Assembly: GCA_964424805.1 (NCBI GenBank)
Contig: CAYRKH010000031.1
Location: forward strand, 1-35,455
DNA length: 35,455 nucleotides
Reading direction: 5' to 3'
Origin: IDS-8 sp964424805
GTDB lineage: Bacteria; Pseudomonadota; Gammaproteobacteria; Steroidobacterales; Woeseiaceae
A program made the position numbers and the translations under genes. The notes below the pieces were generated by a model. That model was not told the DNA's origin. It saw only the letters and a list, made by a program, of their open reading frames with translations, and did not search any database. Positions 1 to 10,354 of the stretch are shown piece after piece (within the stretch, counting starts at the first letter, position 1; each line of letters begins with the position of its first letter).

Positions 1-2110
<2,110 letters not shown>

Positions 2111-2146
2111 GGGAGTGTCAGCCTCGGGCGTGGTCCTGCCCCGATT

Positions 2147-2172
2147 ATTGAGCCAAAACCGCTGATTTCAAG
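2147..2172 (-). promoter_or_regulatory. Candidate sigma-32 (heat-shock) promoter of clpB
   Basis: On the minus strand CTTGAAA (2172-2166) is an exact match to the RpoH -35 element. After a 13-base spacer comes CTCAAT (2152-2147), which matches the -10 core CCCCAT at 4 of 6 bases. It lies 37-62 bases upstream of the clpB start. clpB is a classic RpoH target, so context agrees. The -10 is only moderate. Confidence 0.55.
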
Positions 2173-2205
2173 CACAAGACCGCCGGCCGGCGGCGCCCTG
2201 CCGCC

Positions 2206-2306
2206 CTGTAGGAGCGCGCATTGCGCGCGATGCCACCGCGCTGAAACGCCGACCCTTCGCGCAATCCGCAGCAGCTTTCGGTCGCGCGCGGTGCGCGCTC
2301 CTACAG
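2206..2306. repeat. REPIN 1: inverted pair of GTAG-GCGCGC REP elements
   Basis: The left arm starts CTGTAGGAGCGCGC at 2206. The right arm, its inverse (GCGCGCTCCTACAG), ends at 2306. About 45 bases of unrelated sequence separate them. Each arm has a GTAG foot followed by a GCGCGC-ATT-GCGCGC hairpin. The right arm overlaps the stop codon of pgeF (TAG, 2303-2301). Confidence 0.85.
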
Positions 2307-3041
2307 GGGGCGACAGACGAACGTCGCCATGCGCCCGCACCGGCCGTCGCGGCGGTAGGAAAAGAATGCGCCGGGCTCGCCGAAGGTGCAGCGCGAGCCT
2401 CCGAAAACGCGGGTGACGCCGCAGCGCTCCAGCCGCAGCCGTGCCAGCCCGTAGAGATCCGCCTGCCAGCGCCCGCGCTCGTTCTGCCGGAAATGCGCCG
2501 CCGCGCGCGAATCATCCAGCACGAAGACCTCCCGCACCTCGTCCCCGACCTCGAAAGCGGCCTGCGAGATCGCCGGGCCGAGCCAGGCGAGCAGGTTCGG
2601 TGCGGGGGTACCCAGCGCGGCCACCGTCGCCTCCAGTACGCCGGCGCTCAAGCCCCGCCAACCGGCGTGCGCCGCCGCGATCTCCTCGCCGTTTACCGAC
2701 GCGAGGACCACCGGCAGGCAGTCCGCGGTCAACACCGCGCAAACCGCGCCGGGGCGATTGCCGACGATCGCGTCCGCGGCCGGCGCCGGCGCAGCGCTAT
2801 CGGCCCTCACGACGCGAGTGCCGTGAACCTGGCTCAGCCACGGCGGTTCCGCCGGCAGCCCGCAGGCCTCGACGAAGCACCGGCGATTGGCGCGCACGGC
2901 GTTTTGATCGTCACCCACGTGCGCGCCAAGGTTCAACGACGCGTAGGGCCCACGGCTTTTACCGCCGTCGCGCAGCGTCGTGCCGGCGACGACGCCCGGT
3001 GGCGCCGGCCAGTCCGCTTCCAGCCAGCGCACCGCGCTCAT
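2301..3041 (-). CDS. pgeF: Peptidoglycan editing factor PgeF (YfiH, laccase-domain)
   Basis: Cytoplasmic purine-nucleoside phosphorylase/laccase-fold enzyme. In E. coli PgeF removes wrongly added L-Ser from UDP-MurNAc precursors before they reach peptidoglycan. The product is 246 residues, normal for the family. The metal/active-site residues are visible: H73 (LSQVHG), C108 (TADCLPV) and H125 (AAHAGWRG), with the C-terminal FFSYRRDG...GRMATFVC block. The ATG at 3041 overlaps the rluD stop in a 4-base ATGA, the usual rluD-pgeF coupling. The frame stays open upstream to 4088, but that part only shadows rluD. The stop codon is supplied by the CTGTAG foot of a REP element. Confidence 0.93.
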   Translation of the reverse strand: MSAVRWLEADWPAPPGVVAGTTLRDGGKSRGPYASLNLGAHVGDDQNAVRANRRCFVEACGLPAEPPWLSQVHGTRVVRADSAAPAPAADAIVGNRPGAVCAVLTADCLPVVLASVNGEEIAAAHAGWRGLSAGVLEATVAALGTPAPNLLAWLGPAISQAAFEVGDEVREVFVLDDSRAAAHFRQNERGRWQADLYGLARLRLERCGVTRVFGGSRCTFGEPGAFFSYRRDGRCGRMATFVCRPL

Positions 3042-3979
3042 TCCGGGCTGCCTCGAAGCGCCTCGAGCAGTTCCGCAAAATCGGCCGGCGGCGGCGCTTC
3101 GACGGCGATCGGCTCCCGGTCGTGGATGAACTCGAGCCGCGCGGCGTGCAGGGCCTGGCGGCGGAAGCCCTGGAGGACCTTCTTCAGGCGTTCGCCGGCC
3201 GCCGCCGGAAGCGCCAGGCGCCCGCCGTAGAGGGGATCGCCCAGCAACGGGTGACGACGCCACGCGAGGTGTACGCGGATCTGGTGCGTGCGCCCGCTTT
3301 CGAGCTGCACGCTTATATAAGTGTGGGCCGCGAACCGCTCGATGACGCGGTAGTGCGTGACGGCGGGCTTGCCGTCCTCGCGCACGCTCATCCTCAGGCG
3401 GTCCACCGGGTGGCGGCCTATCGGCGCGTCGACGGTGCCGCCGCCGGTGAGCACGCCGCAGCACACGGCTTTGTAGTGGCGGGAGATCGCGCGCTCGCTC
3501 ATGAGGCGCACCAGTGCCGTGTGCGAGCGCAGGTTTTTGGCAACGAGGAGCAGCCCGCTGGTGTCCTTGTCCAGGCGATGCACGATGCCGGCCCGCGGCA
3601 GCTCGGCGAGGGCGGGGACCCGGTGCAGCAGCCCATTCATGAGCGTGCCGCGGAGGTTGCCCGCGCCGGGGTGGACGACCAGTCCGGCCGGCTTGTTGAC
3701 GACCAGCAGGTCCTCGTTCTCGAAGACCACGTCGAGCTCCATGGCCTGCGGGAGGCTCTCGACCGCGATGCTCGCCTCGGGCTGGAGCGTGACCGACTCG
3801 CCGCCCCGCACCGGGTCTCGCGGGCGCATCGGCTGCCCGTCGACGGTGACGAGCCCCCGCGCGATCCAGCCCTGGAGCCGGCTCCTGGAGTACTGCGGAA
3901 ACATCCGGGCCAGCGCCTTGTCGAAGCGCTCTCCGGCGAGTTCCGGCGGGACGGTTTGTCGGTAATGCTCTTCGGTCAC
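3038..3979 (-). CDS. rluD: 23S rRNA pseudouridine synthase RluD
   Basis: Makes pseudouridine in helix 69 of 23S rRNA (positions 1911/1915/1917 in E. coli), needed for ribosome assembly and termination. The 313 residues start with an S4 RNA-binding domain (about 15-75). The RluA-type catalytic domain follows, with GIVHRLDKDTSG at 132-142; D137 is the expected catalytic Asp. The motif SGRTHQIRVHL lies further on. It is diverged from bamD, the common rluD/bamD arrangement, and coupled to pgeF by a 4-base overlap. RluC is the alternative within the family, but context and the N-terminus favour RluD. Confidence 0.93.
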   Translation of the reverse strand: MTEEHYRQTVPPELAGERFDKALARMFPQYSRSRLQGWIARGLVTVDGQPMRPRDPVRGGESVTLQPEASIAVESLPQAMELDVVFENEDLLVVNKPAGLVVHPGAGNLRGTLMNGLLHRVPALAELPRAGIVHRLDKDTSGLLLVAKNLRSHTALVRLMSERAISRHYKAVCCGVLTGGGTVDAPIGRHPVDRLRMSVREDGKPAVTHYRVIERFAAHTYISVQLESGRTHQIRVHLAWRRHPLLGDPLYGGRLALPAAAGERLKKVLQGFRRQALHAARLEFIHDREPIAVEAPPPADFAELLEALRGSPE

Positions 3980-4018
3980 GAGGGCGCGCGTGCTGCCGGC
4001 CAGCCGTGGAGTTTACGG

Positions 4019-4024
4019 TATACT
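4019..4024 (+). promoter_or_regulatory. Possible -10 element of bamD
   Basis: TATACT (5 of 6 to the sigma-70 -10) lies in the 99-base gap between divergent rluD and bamD, about 55 bases before the bamD ATG. No good -35 is seen at 16-18 bases upstream, so this is weak. Confidence 0.25.
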
Positions 4025-4078
4025 CGCCCCTCCTATCGTTACCAGTTGCCAAAGGCCGTTCAGCCACCGGAAAAGACG

Positions 4079-4840
4079 ATGCTCGCACCCGTACGTTTCC
4101 GCCTCATTGCCACCGCCCTGGCTTGCGCCAGCCTGGCGCTGCTCGGCGCCTGCGCCGGCAACGACGAGCAGGAGAACGACCTCGTCCGGAACGTCACCGA
4201 AGCCTACGAGACGGCGCAGCGGGCAATGGAGAACCAGAACTACCGGCGTGCGATCCCGATTTACGAAGCCCTGCAGGCGCGGTTCCCGTTCAGCGACCTC
4301 AGCAAACGTATCCAGCTCGAGCTGATGTTCGCCTATTACAAGGCCAACCGGCCGGAGCAGTCGATCGATCTCGCGGACCAGTTCATGCGCGAGAACCCCA
4401 TTCACCCGCAGGTCGACTATGCGCTCTACATCAAGGCGCTGAACCACTTCAACGACGATCCCGGGCTCCTCGAAGGTTTGTTCAACAAGAACATGGAGAA
4501 CCGGCCGCCTCGCGACGCTGCCCTGGCGTTCTCGCTATTCAAGCAGCTCGTGGAACGCTATCCCGCCAGCGATTACGCGGAAGATGCGCAGCAGCGGATG
4601 GTCTTCCTGAAGAACCGGCTGGCGGCGTACGAGAACAGCGTCGCGACGTTCTACCTGGAGCGCGATGCCTACGTAGCCGCGCTCAACCGGGCGAAAGGCG
4701 CGCTCGAGCAGTACAACGGGGCCACCGGCAACCGGAAATCGCTCCAGATCATGGTCAGGGCATACGAAGGATTGGGGATGCAAAAACTCGCCGCCGATAC
4801 GCGGCGGGTGCTGGACAGCAATTTCCCGGGGGAAAGCTGA
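4079..4840 (+). CDS. bamD: Outer-membrane assembly lipoprotein BamD
   Basis: Essential lipoprotein of the BAM complex that folds beta-barrel proteins into the outer membrane; with BamA it recognises substrate C-termini. The product is 253 residues (E. coli about 245). A lipoprotein signal peptide ends in the lipobox LGAC with lipidated C25. TPR-like helices follow; the first, AMENQNYRRAIPIYEALQARF, is the typical BamD opening repeat. The start at 4079 is chosen because it gives a proper signal peptide; the frame is open far upstream only as a shadow of rluD/pgeF. Confidence 0.95.
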   Translation: MLAPVRFRLIATALACASLALLGACAGNDEQENDLVRNVTEAYETAQRAMENQNYRRAIPIYEALQARFPFSDLSKRIQLELMFAYYKANRPEQSIDLADQFMRENPIHPQVDYALYIKALNHFNDDPGLLEGLFNKNMENRPPRDAALAFSLFKQLVERYPASDYAEDAQQRMVFLKNRLAAYENSVATFYLERDAYVAALNRAKGALEQYNGATGNRKSLQIMVRAYEGLGMQKLAADTRRVLDSNFPGES

Positions 4841-4903
4841 GGCCCGCGCGGCAGGAGCTTCCGGCCGCTTCTTCCGAGATCATTCGCCGGTGGTGGGGAC
4901 CAG

Positions 4904-5605
4904 GTGGACGACTTCGATTCGATTCGTCGCTTCTACGACGAAGAGTACTACTCGGACGGGAAGGCGAGCACCGATCTTCCGTGGCACAGCCGAAGGGTTG
5001 CCGCGCGGCTGGGCGACTTCTCCGGCCGGCGCGTGCTCGACGTCGCGTGCGGCACGGGTGAATGGCTGGCCTGGTTCCGGCAGCGAGGTGCGGAGGTATC
5101 CGGCGTCGATCTCTCCGGGAAGGCCATCCACAGGTGCCTCGAGCGATTCCCGGGGGGGGACTTTCATTGCAGTCCGGCGGAATCGCTGCCTTTCGACGAC
5201 GACTGCTTCAACCTGGTCACCTGCATGGGTTCCCTGGAGCATTTCCTCGACAAGCGCAAGGCGCTCGAGGAGATGCGGCGGGTAGCCGCCCCCGGCGCAC
5301 GATTTCTCTTTCTCGTGCCAAATGCAGGGTTCCTTACCCGCCGGCTGGGGTTCTACGACGGCACCCGGCAGACGAAAGCGCGGGAAGACGTGCTGTCGCT
5401 CGACGCCTGGCGCGGTCTCCTGCACGAGGCAGGGCTCCACGTAACCGACCTCTGGCGGGACCTGCGCCCCCTGTCGCGTCACTGGATCTGCCATGGGAGG
5501 GTCGTGGCGTGGCCGGTCCGAGCCGCGCAGGCCCTCGCCCTGGCGGCATGGCCAATCGCCTGGCAATACCAGGTCTACCACTACTGTCGAGCGGTCGATG
5601 AGTGA
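4904..5605 (+). CDS. Class I SAM-dependent methyltransferase of the glycan island
   Basis: 233-residue Rossmann-fold methyltransferase, substrate unknown. The SAM-binding glycine loop is VLDVACGTGEW (about residues 44-54), followed by the acidic GVDLS at the end of strand 2 and the LPFDDDCFNLVTCMGSLEH region typical of the Methyltransf_11 group. The start is GTG at 4904 with GGGG five bases upstream; no better ATG is seen. It begins 63 bases after bamD and its stop overlaps the next glycosyltransferase by 8 bases, so the two are translated together. A role in modifying a sugar or lipid intermediate is inferred from neighbours only. The hydrophobic C-terminus suggests membrane association. Confidence 0.8.
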   Translation: MDDFDSIRRFYDEEYYSDGKASTDLPWHSRRVAARLGDFSGRRVLDVACGTGEWLAWFRQRGAEVSGVDLSGKAIHRCLERFPGGDFHCSPAESLPFDDDCFNLVTCMGSLEHFLDKRKALEEMRRVAAPGARFLFLVPNAGFLTRRLGFYDGTRQTKAREDVLSLDAWRGLLHEAGLHVTDLWRDLRPLSRHWICHGRVVAWPVRAAQALALAAWPIAWQYQVYHYCRAVDE

Positions 5606-6791
5606 GACGGCGCCCCCGTCGAATCCTTCGCGCGTCCTCCTGGTCACCCGCAACCTGCCGCCCCTTGTCGGCGGCATGGAGAAGCTGAACCTCCACCTGG
5701 TGCAGGAGCTGGCGCGGCAATCCGACGTCATGGTGGTCGGCCCTGCAGGGTGTGGGACGTTCCTGCCTTCCGCACTTTGCGTGCGCGAGGTGCCGCACAA
5801 GCCGCTGTGGCGATTTTTGCCTGCCGCATTGCGGCAAGCCGCGATGCTGGCTCGACGTTTTCGCCCGCAGTGCGTCATCGCCGGTAGTGGCCTGACCGCG
5901 CCGCTCGCCTGGCTCGCGGCCCGGATCTGCGGCGCAAGAGCCGCCGTATACGTGCACGGGCTGGACCTCGTTACCCCGCACAGGATCTATCGGTCCCTAT
6001 GGCTGCCCTTCCTGCGCCGAATGGATTTGTGTCTTGCAAACAGCCGCAACACCGCCGCGCTGGCGGCATCGATCGGCATACCTCGCGCGAAAATTGCGGT
6101 AGTGCACCCCGGTGTAGAGCTGCCGCGAGGGGAGGATGCCCAGGCCGCGGCGGAATTCCGGCGGCAGCACGGACTGGAGGCGAACAGGATACTGTTGTCG
6201 GTTGGCCGAATGACACGCCGGAAAGGGTTGCTCGAGTTCGTCGACCGCGCGCTACCTGTCATCACCGAGGCATACCCCGGAACAGCGCTGGTCGTCATCG
6301 GTAACGAGGCTCCCGATGCGCTCGCCGGGGCCGGCGCAGGGACGAGCGCGCAGATTGAAGCGATTGCTGCTACCAGGGGGCTGAGCGTCCGGCTACTCGG
6401 TCCGCGCGACGAATCGGTGCTCGCCTCTGCTTACCAGGCGGCCGATGTGCACGTGTTCCCACTGCGCGAGGTGCCCGGCGACGTCGAGGGCTTCGGCATG
6501 GTGGCGATCGAAGCGGCATCGTATGGCTTACCCACGGTTGCTTTCGATCTCGGGGGGGTCAGCGACGCCGTCGGCGAAGGCCGGTCGGGCTGGCTGGTGC
6601 CAGCGCACGATTATCCGGCATTGGCTCAGCGCGTCATCCAGGTGCTGGCGCAGGGTTCCAACGAGAGCATCCGGGAACAATGCCGCACCTTCGCAGCAGC
6701 TTTTGACCGGGCGCATTTCGGGGAGCAGGTGCGGACGCACATCGGGGAGCTGTGCCAGCTACCGCGTGAGCGATACGGTACCGTTGAATGA
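5598..6791 (+). CDS. GT4-family glycosyltransferase
   Basis: 397-residue GT-B-fold enzyme of family GT4, expected to add a sugar from a nucleotide-sugar donor on the cytoplasmic face. The N-terminal half carries NLPPLVGGMEKLN, the glycine-rich acceptor-side loop. The C-terminal half has SVGRMTRRKGL (about residue 210) and EGFGMVAIEAASYGLPTVAF, the E-x7-E motif that binds the nucleotide sugar. The ATG at 5598 lies inside the last codons of the methyltransferase, an 8-base overlap. The flippase follows after 19 bases. Donor and acceptor cannot be read from sequence. Confidence 0.85.
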   Translation: MSETAPPSNPSRVLLVTRNLPPLVGGMEKLNLHLVQELARQSDVMVVGPAGCGTFLPSALCVREVPHKPLWRFLPAALRQAAMLARRFRPQCVIAGSGLTAPLAWLAARICGARAAVYVHGLDLVTPHRIYRSLWLPFLRRMDLCLANSRNTAALAASIGIPRAKIAVVHPGVELPRGEDAQAAAEFRRQHGLEANRILLSVGRMTRRKGLLEFVDRALPVITEAYPGTALVVIGNEAPDALAGAGAGTSAQIEAIAATRGLSVRLLGPRDESVLASAYQAADVHVFPLREVPGDVEGFGMVAIEAASYGLPTVAFDLGGVSDAVGEGRSGWLVPAHDYPALAQRVIQVLAQGSNESIREQCRTFAAAFDRAHFGEQVRTHIGELCQLPRERYGTVE

Positions 6792-6810
6792 ACCGCGGAC
6801 GGCGATTGCC

Positions 6811-8091
6811 ATGACGCGGCGGCCGCTCACATTCCTGCAGGGACCCATCGCCCGGGGCACGGCGCGCACGACGTCTGTCCTGGCCCTGCGCCTTGCGGTG
6901 CAGGCGGGCACCCTGTTGCTCGTCGCCCGGGTATTGGGACCGGATCAGTTCGGTGCATTCGCAGGGGTCGCCGCATTGGCCGTGGTCCTGGGTACGTTTG
7001 CCAGCTTCGGCACTCACCTGGTGCTGCTGAAGGAAGTATCGAAAGAACCTGCCCGGCGCACGCAGGTGCTGCCCTACGCGCTGCCGTTTACACTGCTCTG
7101 TGGCAGCGCTCTGACCGCGACCTACCTGTTTGCCTGCGCATTCGTGCTGCCCGAGGCCGGCGTGCCAGTGGCGGCACTGGTCGCAATCGGCGTCACCGAA
7201 GTCCTGCTGCAACCCCTGCTTGGCCTTTGCGTCTCGGAACATCTTGCGCTCGGGCGCGCCGCGCGCTCGCAGCTTCTGGCAACGTTACCCCTGGCGCTGC
7301 GCCTTGCCGCCGCGGCGGCGGTGCTCGTGCTGAACCCGGACGACCCGCTAACCACCTACGCCTATGGCTATTTCGCTGCGTCGCTGCTCGCGTTCGGCAT
7401 CGCTACGGCTACGATGCCGGCACCCTGGCCTGCGTTGAATACCTGGCGCCTGCCGAATGCAGGCGAGCTGCGCGATGCGGTGGGCTATGCCGCGCTCAAT
7501 GTAACCGCTACGAGTCCCACCGAGCTTGACAAGACGCTGGCTACGAGGCTGCTCCCGCCCGCGGCCAGCGGCCTGTACGCAGCCGGCGCGCGGATAATCG
7601 GCGCGGCGACTCTGCCGGTCATCGCCATGATGCTGTCCGCGTTGCCGCGACTGTTTCGCGAGGGGCAAACAGAACCCGAGCGCACCGCTCGCCTGCTACG
7701 CTGGGTCTTTGCCGCTACGCTCGGCTATAGCCTCGTGCTGGCGGCCATCCTGTGGTTCATGGCACCGGCTTTCGAATGGCTCTTCGGCCCGAAGTACCAT
7801 GGCGTCGAGCGTATCGTCCACTGGCTGACCCTGGCCGTGCCGGGCATGGCGTTGCGGGTGGCGGCCGGCAATGTACTGATGGCCCTCGGCCAGCCGTGGA
7901 TGCGCGTCGGTCTCGAGGTAACCGGCCTGATCGCGCTGGTTGCCGCCGCTGCCTGGCTTGCCACGCGCTTCGGGCCCGCCGGTATGCCCCTGGCGCTGGT
8001 ATGTTCGGAGTCGCTGATGACGGTCCTGGGGTGGGCACTAATCCATAGGACCGCGTCGAGAGCCGGGATAAAACCTCACTCAACCCACTGA
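6811..8091 (+). CDS. Polysaccharide flippase, Wzx-like (MVF/MOP superfamily)
   Basis: 426-residue polytopic membrane protein with about 12 hydrophobic segments, the size and pattern of O-antigen/lipid-linked oligosaccharide flippases. It likely moves undecaprenyl-linked glycan across the inner membrane. The N-terminal ARTTSVLALRLAVQAG...ARVLGPDQFGAFAG is the hallmark opening of the family (first helix, then LGPxxFG). ATG 6811 is taken as start. An in-frame GTG at 6766 would add 15 residues and overlap the GT4 gene. It is the last plus-strand gene of the island and ends 10 bases from the convergent minus-strand operon. Confidence 0.85.
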   Translation: MTRRPLTFLQGPIARGTARTTSVLALRLAVQAGTLLLVARVLGPDQFGAFAGVAALAVVLGTFASFGTHLVLLKEVSKEPARRTQVLPYALPFTLLCGSALTATYLFACAFVLPEAGVPVAALVAIGVTEVLLQPLLGLCVSEHLALGRAARSQLLATLPLALRLAAAAAVLVLNPDDPLTTYAYGYFAASLLAFGIATATMPAPWPALNTWRLPNAGELRDAVGYAALNVTATSPTELDKTLATRLLPPAASGLYAAGARIIGAATLPVIAMMLSALPRLFREGQTEPERTARLLRWVFAATLGYSLVLAAILWFMAPAFEWLFGPKYHGVERIVHWLTLAVPGMALRVAAGNVLMALGQPWMRVGLEVTGLIALVAAAAWLATRFGPAGMPLALVCSESLMTVLGWALIHRTASRAGIKPHSTH

Positions 8092-8101
8092 CGCTACTTA
8101 A

Positions 8102-9247
8102 TCAATGGGAACAGGCATCCAATTCCTGGCTTAATACCGCTTTCCATGATTCGCACCAATGCGAGTAGCTAAAGCCCCGCATTACGGTATCGTAACCGCA
8201 GCCGGCCAAACGGGACGCAAGCGACGGGTCTTTATACAGCCTGCCGACCGCATTGGCGATGGACCCGGCATCAGGGTCACAGAAGAGGCCATTGAACTGA
8301 TCGATGAGGATATTCGTGATTCCCCCAACCGGTGTGGCGACAACAGCGCATCTGGCAGCCATTGCTTCGAGCAGACTGAGCGATGTTCCTTCTGAAGCCA
8401 ACGATGGCACAATTGCGATATCGTGACGTAGATGAACGTCCAATGATTCTTGCGGGTCGTATTCGAGAATCCTGACCCTCGGCTCACCCGCGAACATGCC
8501 GCTAACCAGGTTCTTGAGCGGTCCACGACCTGCGAATGTAACTTCAATTTCCGGATGACGCTGGAGGAGCAGCCTGGCAGCGTCGGCCATCACCCTGGCC
8601 CCTCTTCTTTCCACCAAACGACGTGCAAACAGAACCCTGAAGTACGTTCTACGAGATGGAATCGCTGTTGATGGAGCGATGCGCGCAAAGTTCGGTACGG
8701 TGATCAGGCGGAAGGGCAGCCTGTAAAAGAATGTTCTTAGCCAGGTGGGGTACACGTAATCTACGCAGACGACCAGATTTACGGATCTGACAGCCCGAAG
8801 AGCCTCCCATCTCACCAACCGGTGGGCCAATCGACTGAACCGCAACTTTGCCAAAGGCCCGAGGCTGCTTCCGGAAGTCGGGTAATCAAATCCTATTCCG
8901 TGCTGAATCATCAGCCGCCTGTAGCCTTTAACAGGAAAACTGACGGGCTCTGACCCGCAGATAATCAATGTGGTGAGCCTGTCGTAGTCCCGAATGATTC
9001 TTCGAATCGGTCTGCGTGGTCTACGAACAAAGAGCCCCGGCTCCCATTCGATCGTCCTTATGTGAATACCGCGCCACTCAAAATGCTCATTAACGTCGCC
9101 GCACTGAATAATGGTAACCCTGTACCCGACATTACGAGCAAGCTCCGCGAGCTCACAAATATAAATTTCCGCGCCGCCTCGCGCTATTTCGCCTCCAGCT
9201 TTCACTACTGCCGTGAAAGACACCAATATGATGTTTCGTGGCCTCAT
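8102..9247 (-). CDS. GT4-like glycosyltransferase, lower GC than surroundings
   Basis: 381-residue GT-B enzyme. An N-terminal glycine-rich loop (GGEIARGGAEIY) is followed by a C-terminal half with FAGRGPLKNL and EGTSLSLLEAMAARCAVVATPVGG, the GT4 donor-binding E-x7-E region. Last gene of the minus-strand operon; its ATG overlaps the wecB stop as ATGA. Sampled lines of this gene run near 52-60% GC, against well over 60% in flanking genes, suggesting later acquisition or exchange. It could use the ManNAc made by WecB, but that rests on adjacency only. Confidence 0.8.
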   Translation of the reverse strand: MRPRNIILVSFTAVVKAGGEIARGGAEIYICELAELARNVGYRVTIIQCGDVNEHFEWRGIHIRTIEWEPGLFVRRPRRPIRRIIRDYDRLTTLIICGSEPVSFPVKGYRRLMIQHGIGFDYPTSGSSLGPLAKLRFSRLAHRLVRWEALRAVRSVNLVVCVDYVYPTWLRTFFYRLPFRLITVPNFARIAPSTAIPSRRTYFRVLFARRLVERRGARVMADAARLLLQRHPEIEVTFAGRGPLKNLVSGMFAGEPRVRILEYDPQESLDVHLRHDIAIVPSLASEGTSLSLLEAMAARCAVVATPVGGITNILIDQFNGLFCDPDAGSIANAVGRLYKDPSLASRLAGCGYDTVMRGFSYSHWCESWKAVLSQELDACSH

Positions 9248-10341
9248 GCAAAGCTACGCTGCAGCACCTTTACGATTCTTTTCGCGGCTTGTCCGTCGCC
9301 GTAGGGAGACGCACCTGTAGCCATGCTCCGGTAAAACCCGGAATCCTCCAGGAGCGAGCATGTCGCGCGAAGGATCGCATCCGTGTCGGTGCCGACCAGC
9401 TTCGCTACGCCTGCTTCAATCGCCTCCGGGCGCTCGGTCTTGTCCCGGAGGACGAGAACCGGCTTCGCCAGCGCGGGGGCTTCCTCCTGGACGCCACCGC
9501 TATCGGTGAGAACCAGGGTCGCTTCGCGCATCAACCGGACAAAGCCAAAATAGTCCTGCGGCGGCAATAGCTCTATCCTGGGGCAATTCGACAACTCACG
9601 GTGCGCGACTTCCTGAACGTGAGGGTTCGGGTGCACGGGATATACGATAGTCAAATCAACGTATCGATCCGCGAGTTGGCGCAAAGCGGAGAATATACTC
9701 CGTAGCGGCGCGCCAAAGTTTTCGCGGCGATGCACAGTCACAAGGACTTTTTTGCTACTCGCGTGTTCGTCTGGACCAATTCGCTCAACCGTATCCAACA
9801 GGGTATCGATCACCGTATTTCCGGTTACGTGAACGCTACTGTCGTTGACACCCTCAGCCCGCAGGTTGCCTGCTGCGCCCTCGGTCGGGGCGAAATTCCA
9901 GGTGGCGATTCGGGATACCATCTGGCGATAGCCTTCCTCGGGAAACGGCGCTGCCAGATCATTCGTGCGTAGCCCGGCCTCCACATGACCGAAGGGAATC
10001 TTCCTGTGAAAGGCGGTCAACGCCGCTCCCAACACGGTCGCAGTATCGCCCTGCGCCAGTACCGCGCCGGCACCTCCCTGCTGCAAAAGTTGATCCAATG
10101 CCGGCAGCATCCGGCCAATCAGCTCACTCGGCTGTTGCCCCGGGACCATAAGGTCCAGGTCATGGTCCACGTGAATCCCTAACCGATCGAGCATCTGGTC
10201 AAGCATGTCACGGTGCTGTGCAGTCGCCGCTACAACGCAGCGTGCCCAGTCGGTAGCACGTAGAGCAGCAACTACGGGTGCCATCTTGATTGCCTCGGGG
10301 CGGGTACCGATGATGCAGACGATGCTCGTGCTTCGAAACAT
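9244..10341 (-). CDS. wecB: UDP-GlcNAc 2-epimerase, non-hydrolysing
   Basis: Interconverts UDP-GlcNAc and UDP-ManNAc, a precursor for capsule, O-antigen or enterobacterial-common-antigen-type glycans. The 365-residue product opens with IGTRPEAIKMAPVV, the family signature. Expected active-site residues are visible: D99 (QGDT), E121 (GHVEAGLRT), E135/E136 (PFPEEGYR) and H204 (HRRENFG), plus DSGGVQEEA that binds the UDP. The start at 10341 puts the signature at the N-terminus; the open frame upstream overlaps the previous gene. It follows a glycosyltransferase by 13 bases. No wecC-like dehydrogenase is in the window, so ManNAcA formation is not shown. Confidence 0.93.
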   Translation of the reverse strand: MFRSTSIVCIIGTRPEAIKMAPVVAALRATDWARCVVAATAQHRDMLDQMLDRLGIHVDHDLDLMVPGQQPSELIGRMLPALDQLLQQGGAGAVLAQGDTATVLGAALTAFHRKIPFGHVEAGLRTNDLAAPFPEEGYRQMVSRIATWNFAPTEGAAGNLRAEGVNDSSVHVTGNTVIDTLLDTVERIGPDEHASSKKVLVTVHRRENFGAPLRSIFSALRQLADRYVDLTIVYPVHPNPHVQEVAHRELSNCPRIELLPPQDYFGFVRLMREATLVLTDSGGVQEEAPALAKPVLVLRDKTERPEAIEAGVAKLVGTDTDAILRATCSLLEDSGFYRSMATGASPYGDGQAAKRIVKVLQRSFA

Positions 10342-10354
10342 GGCTTGAGTAGAA

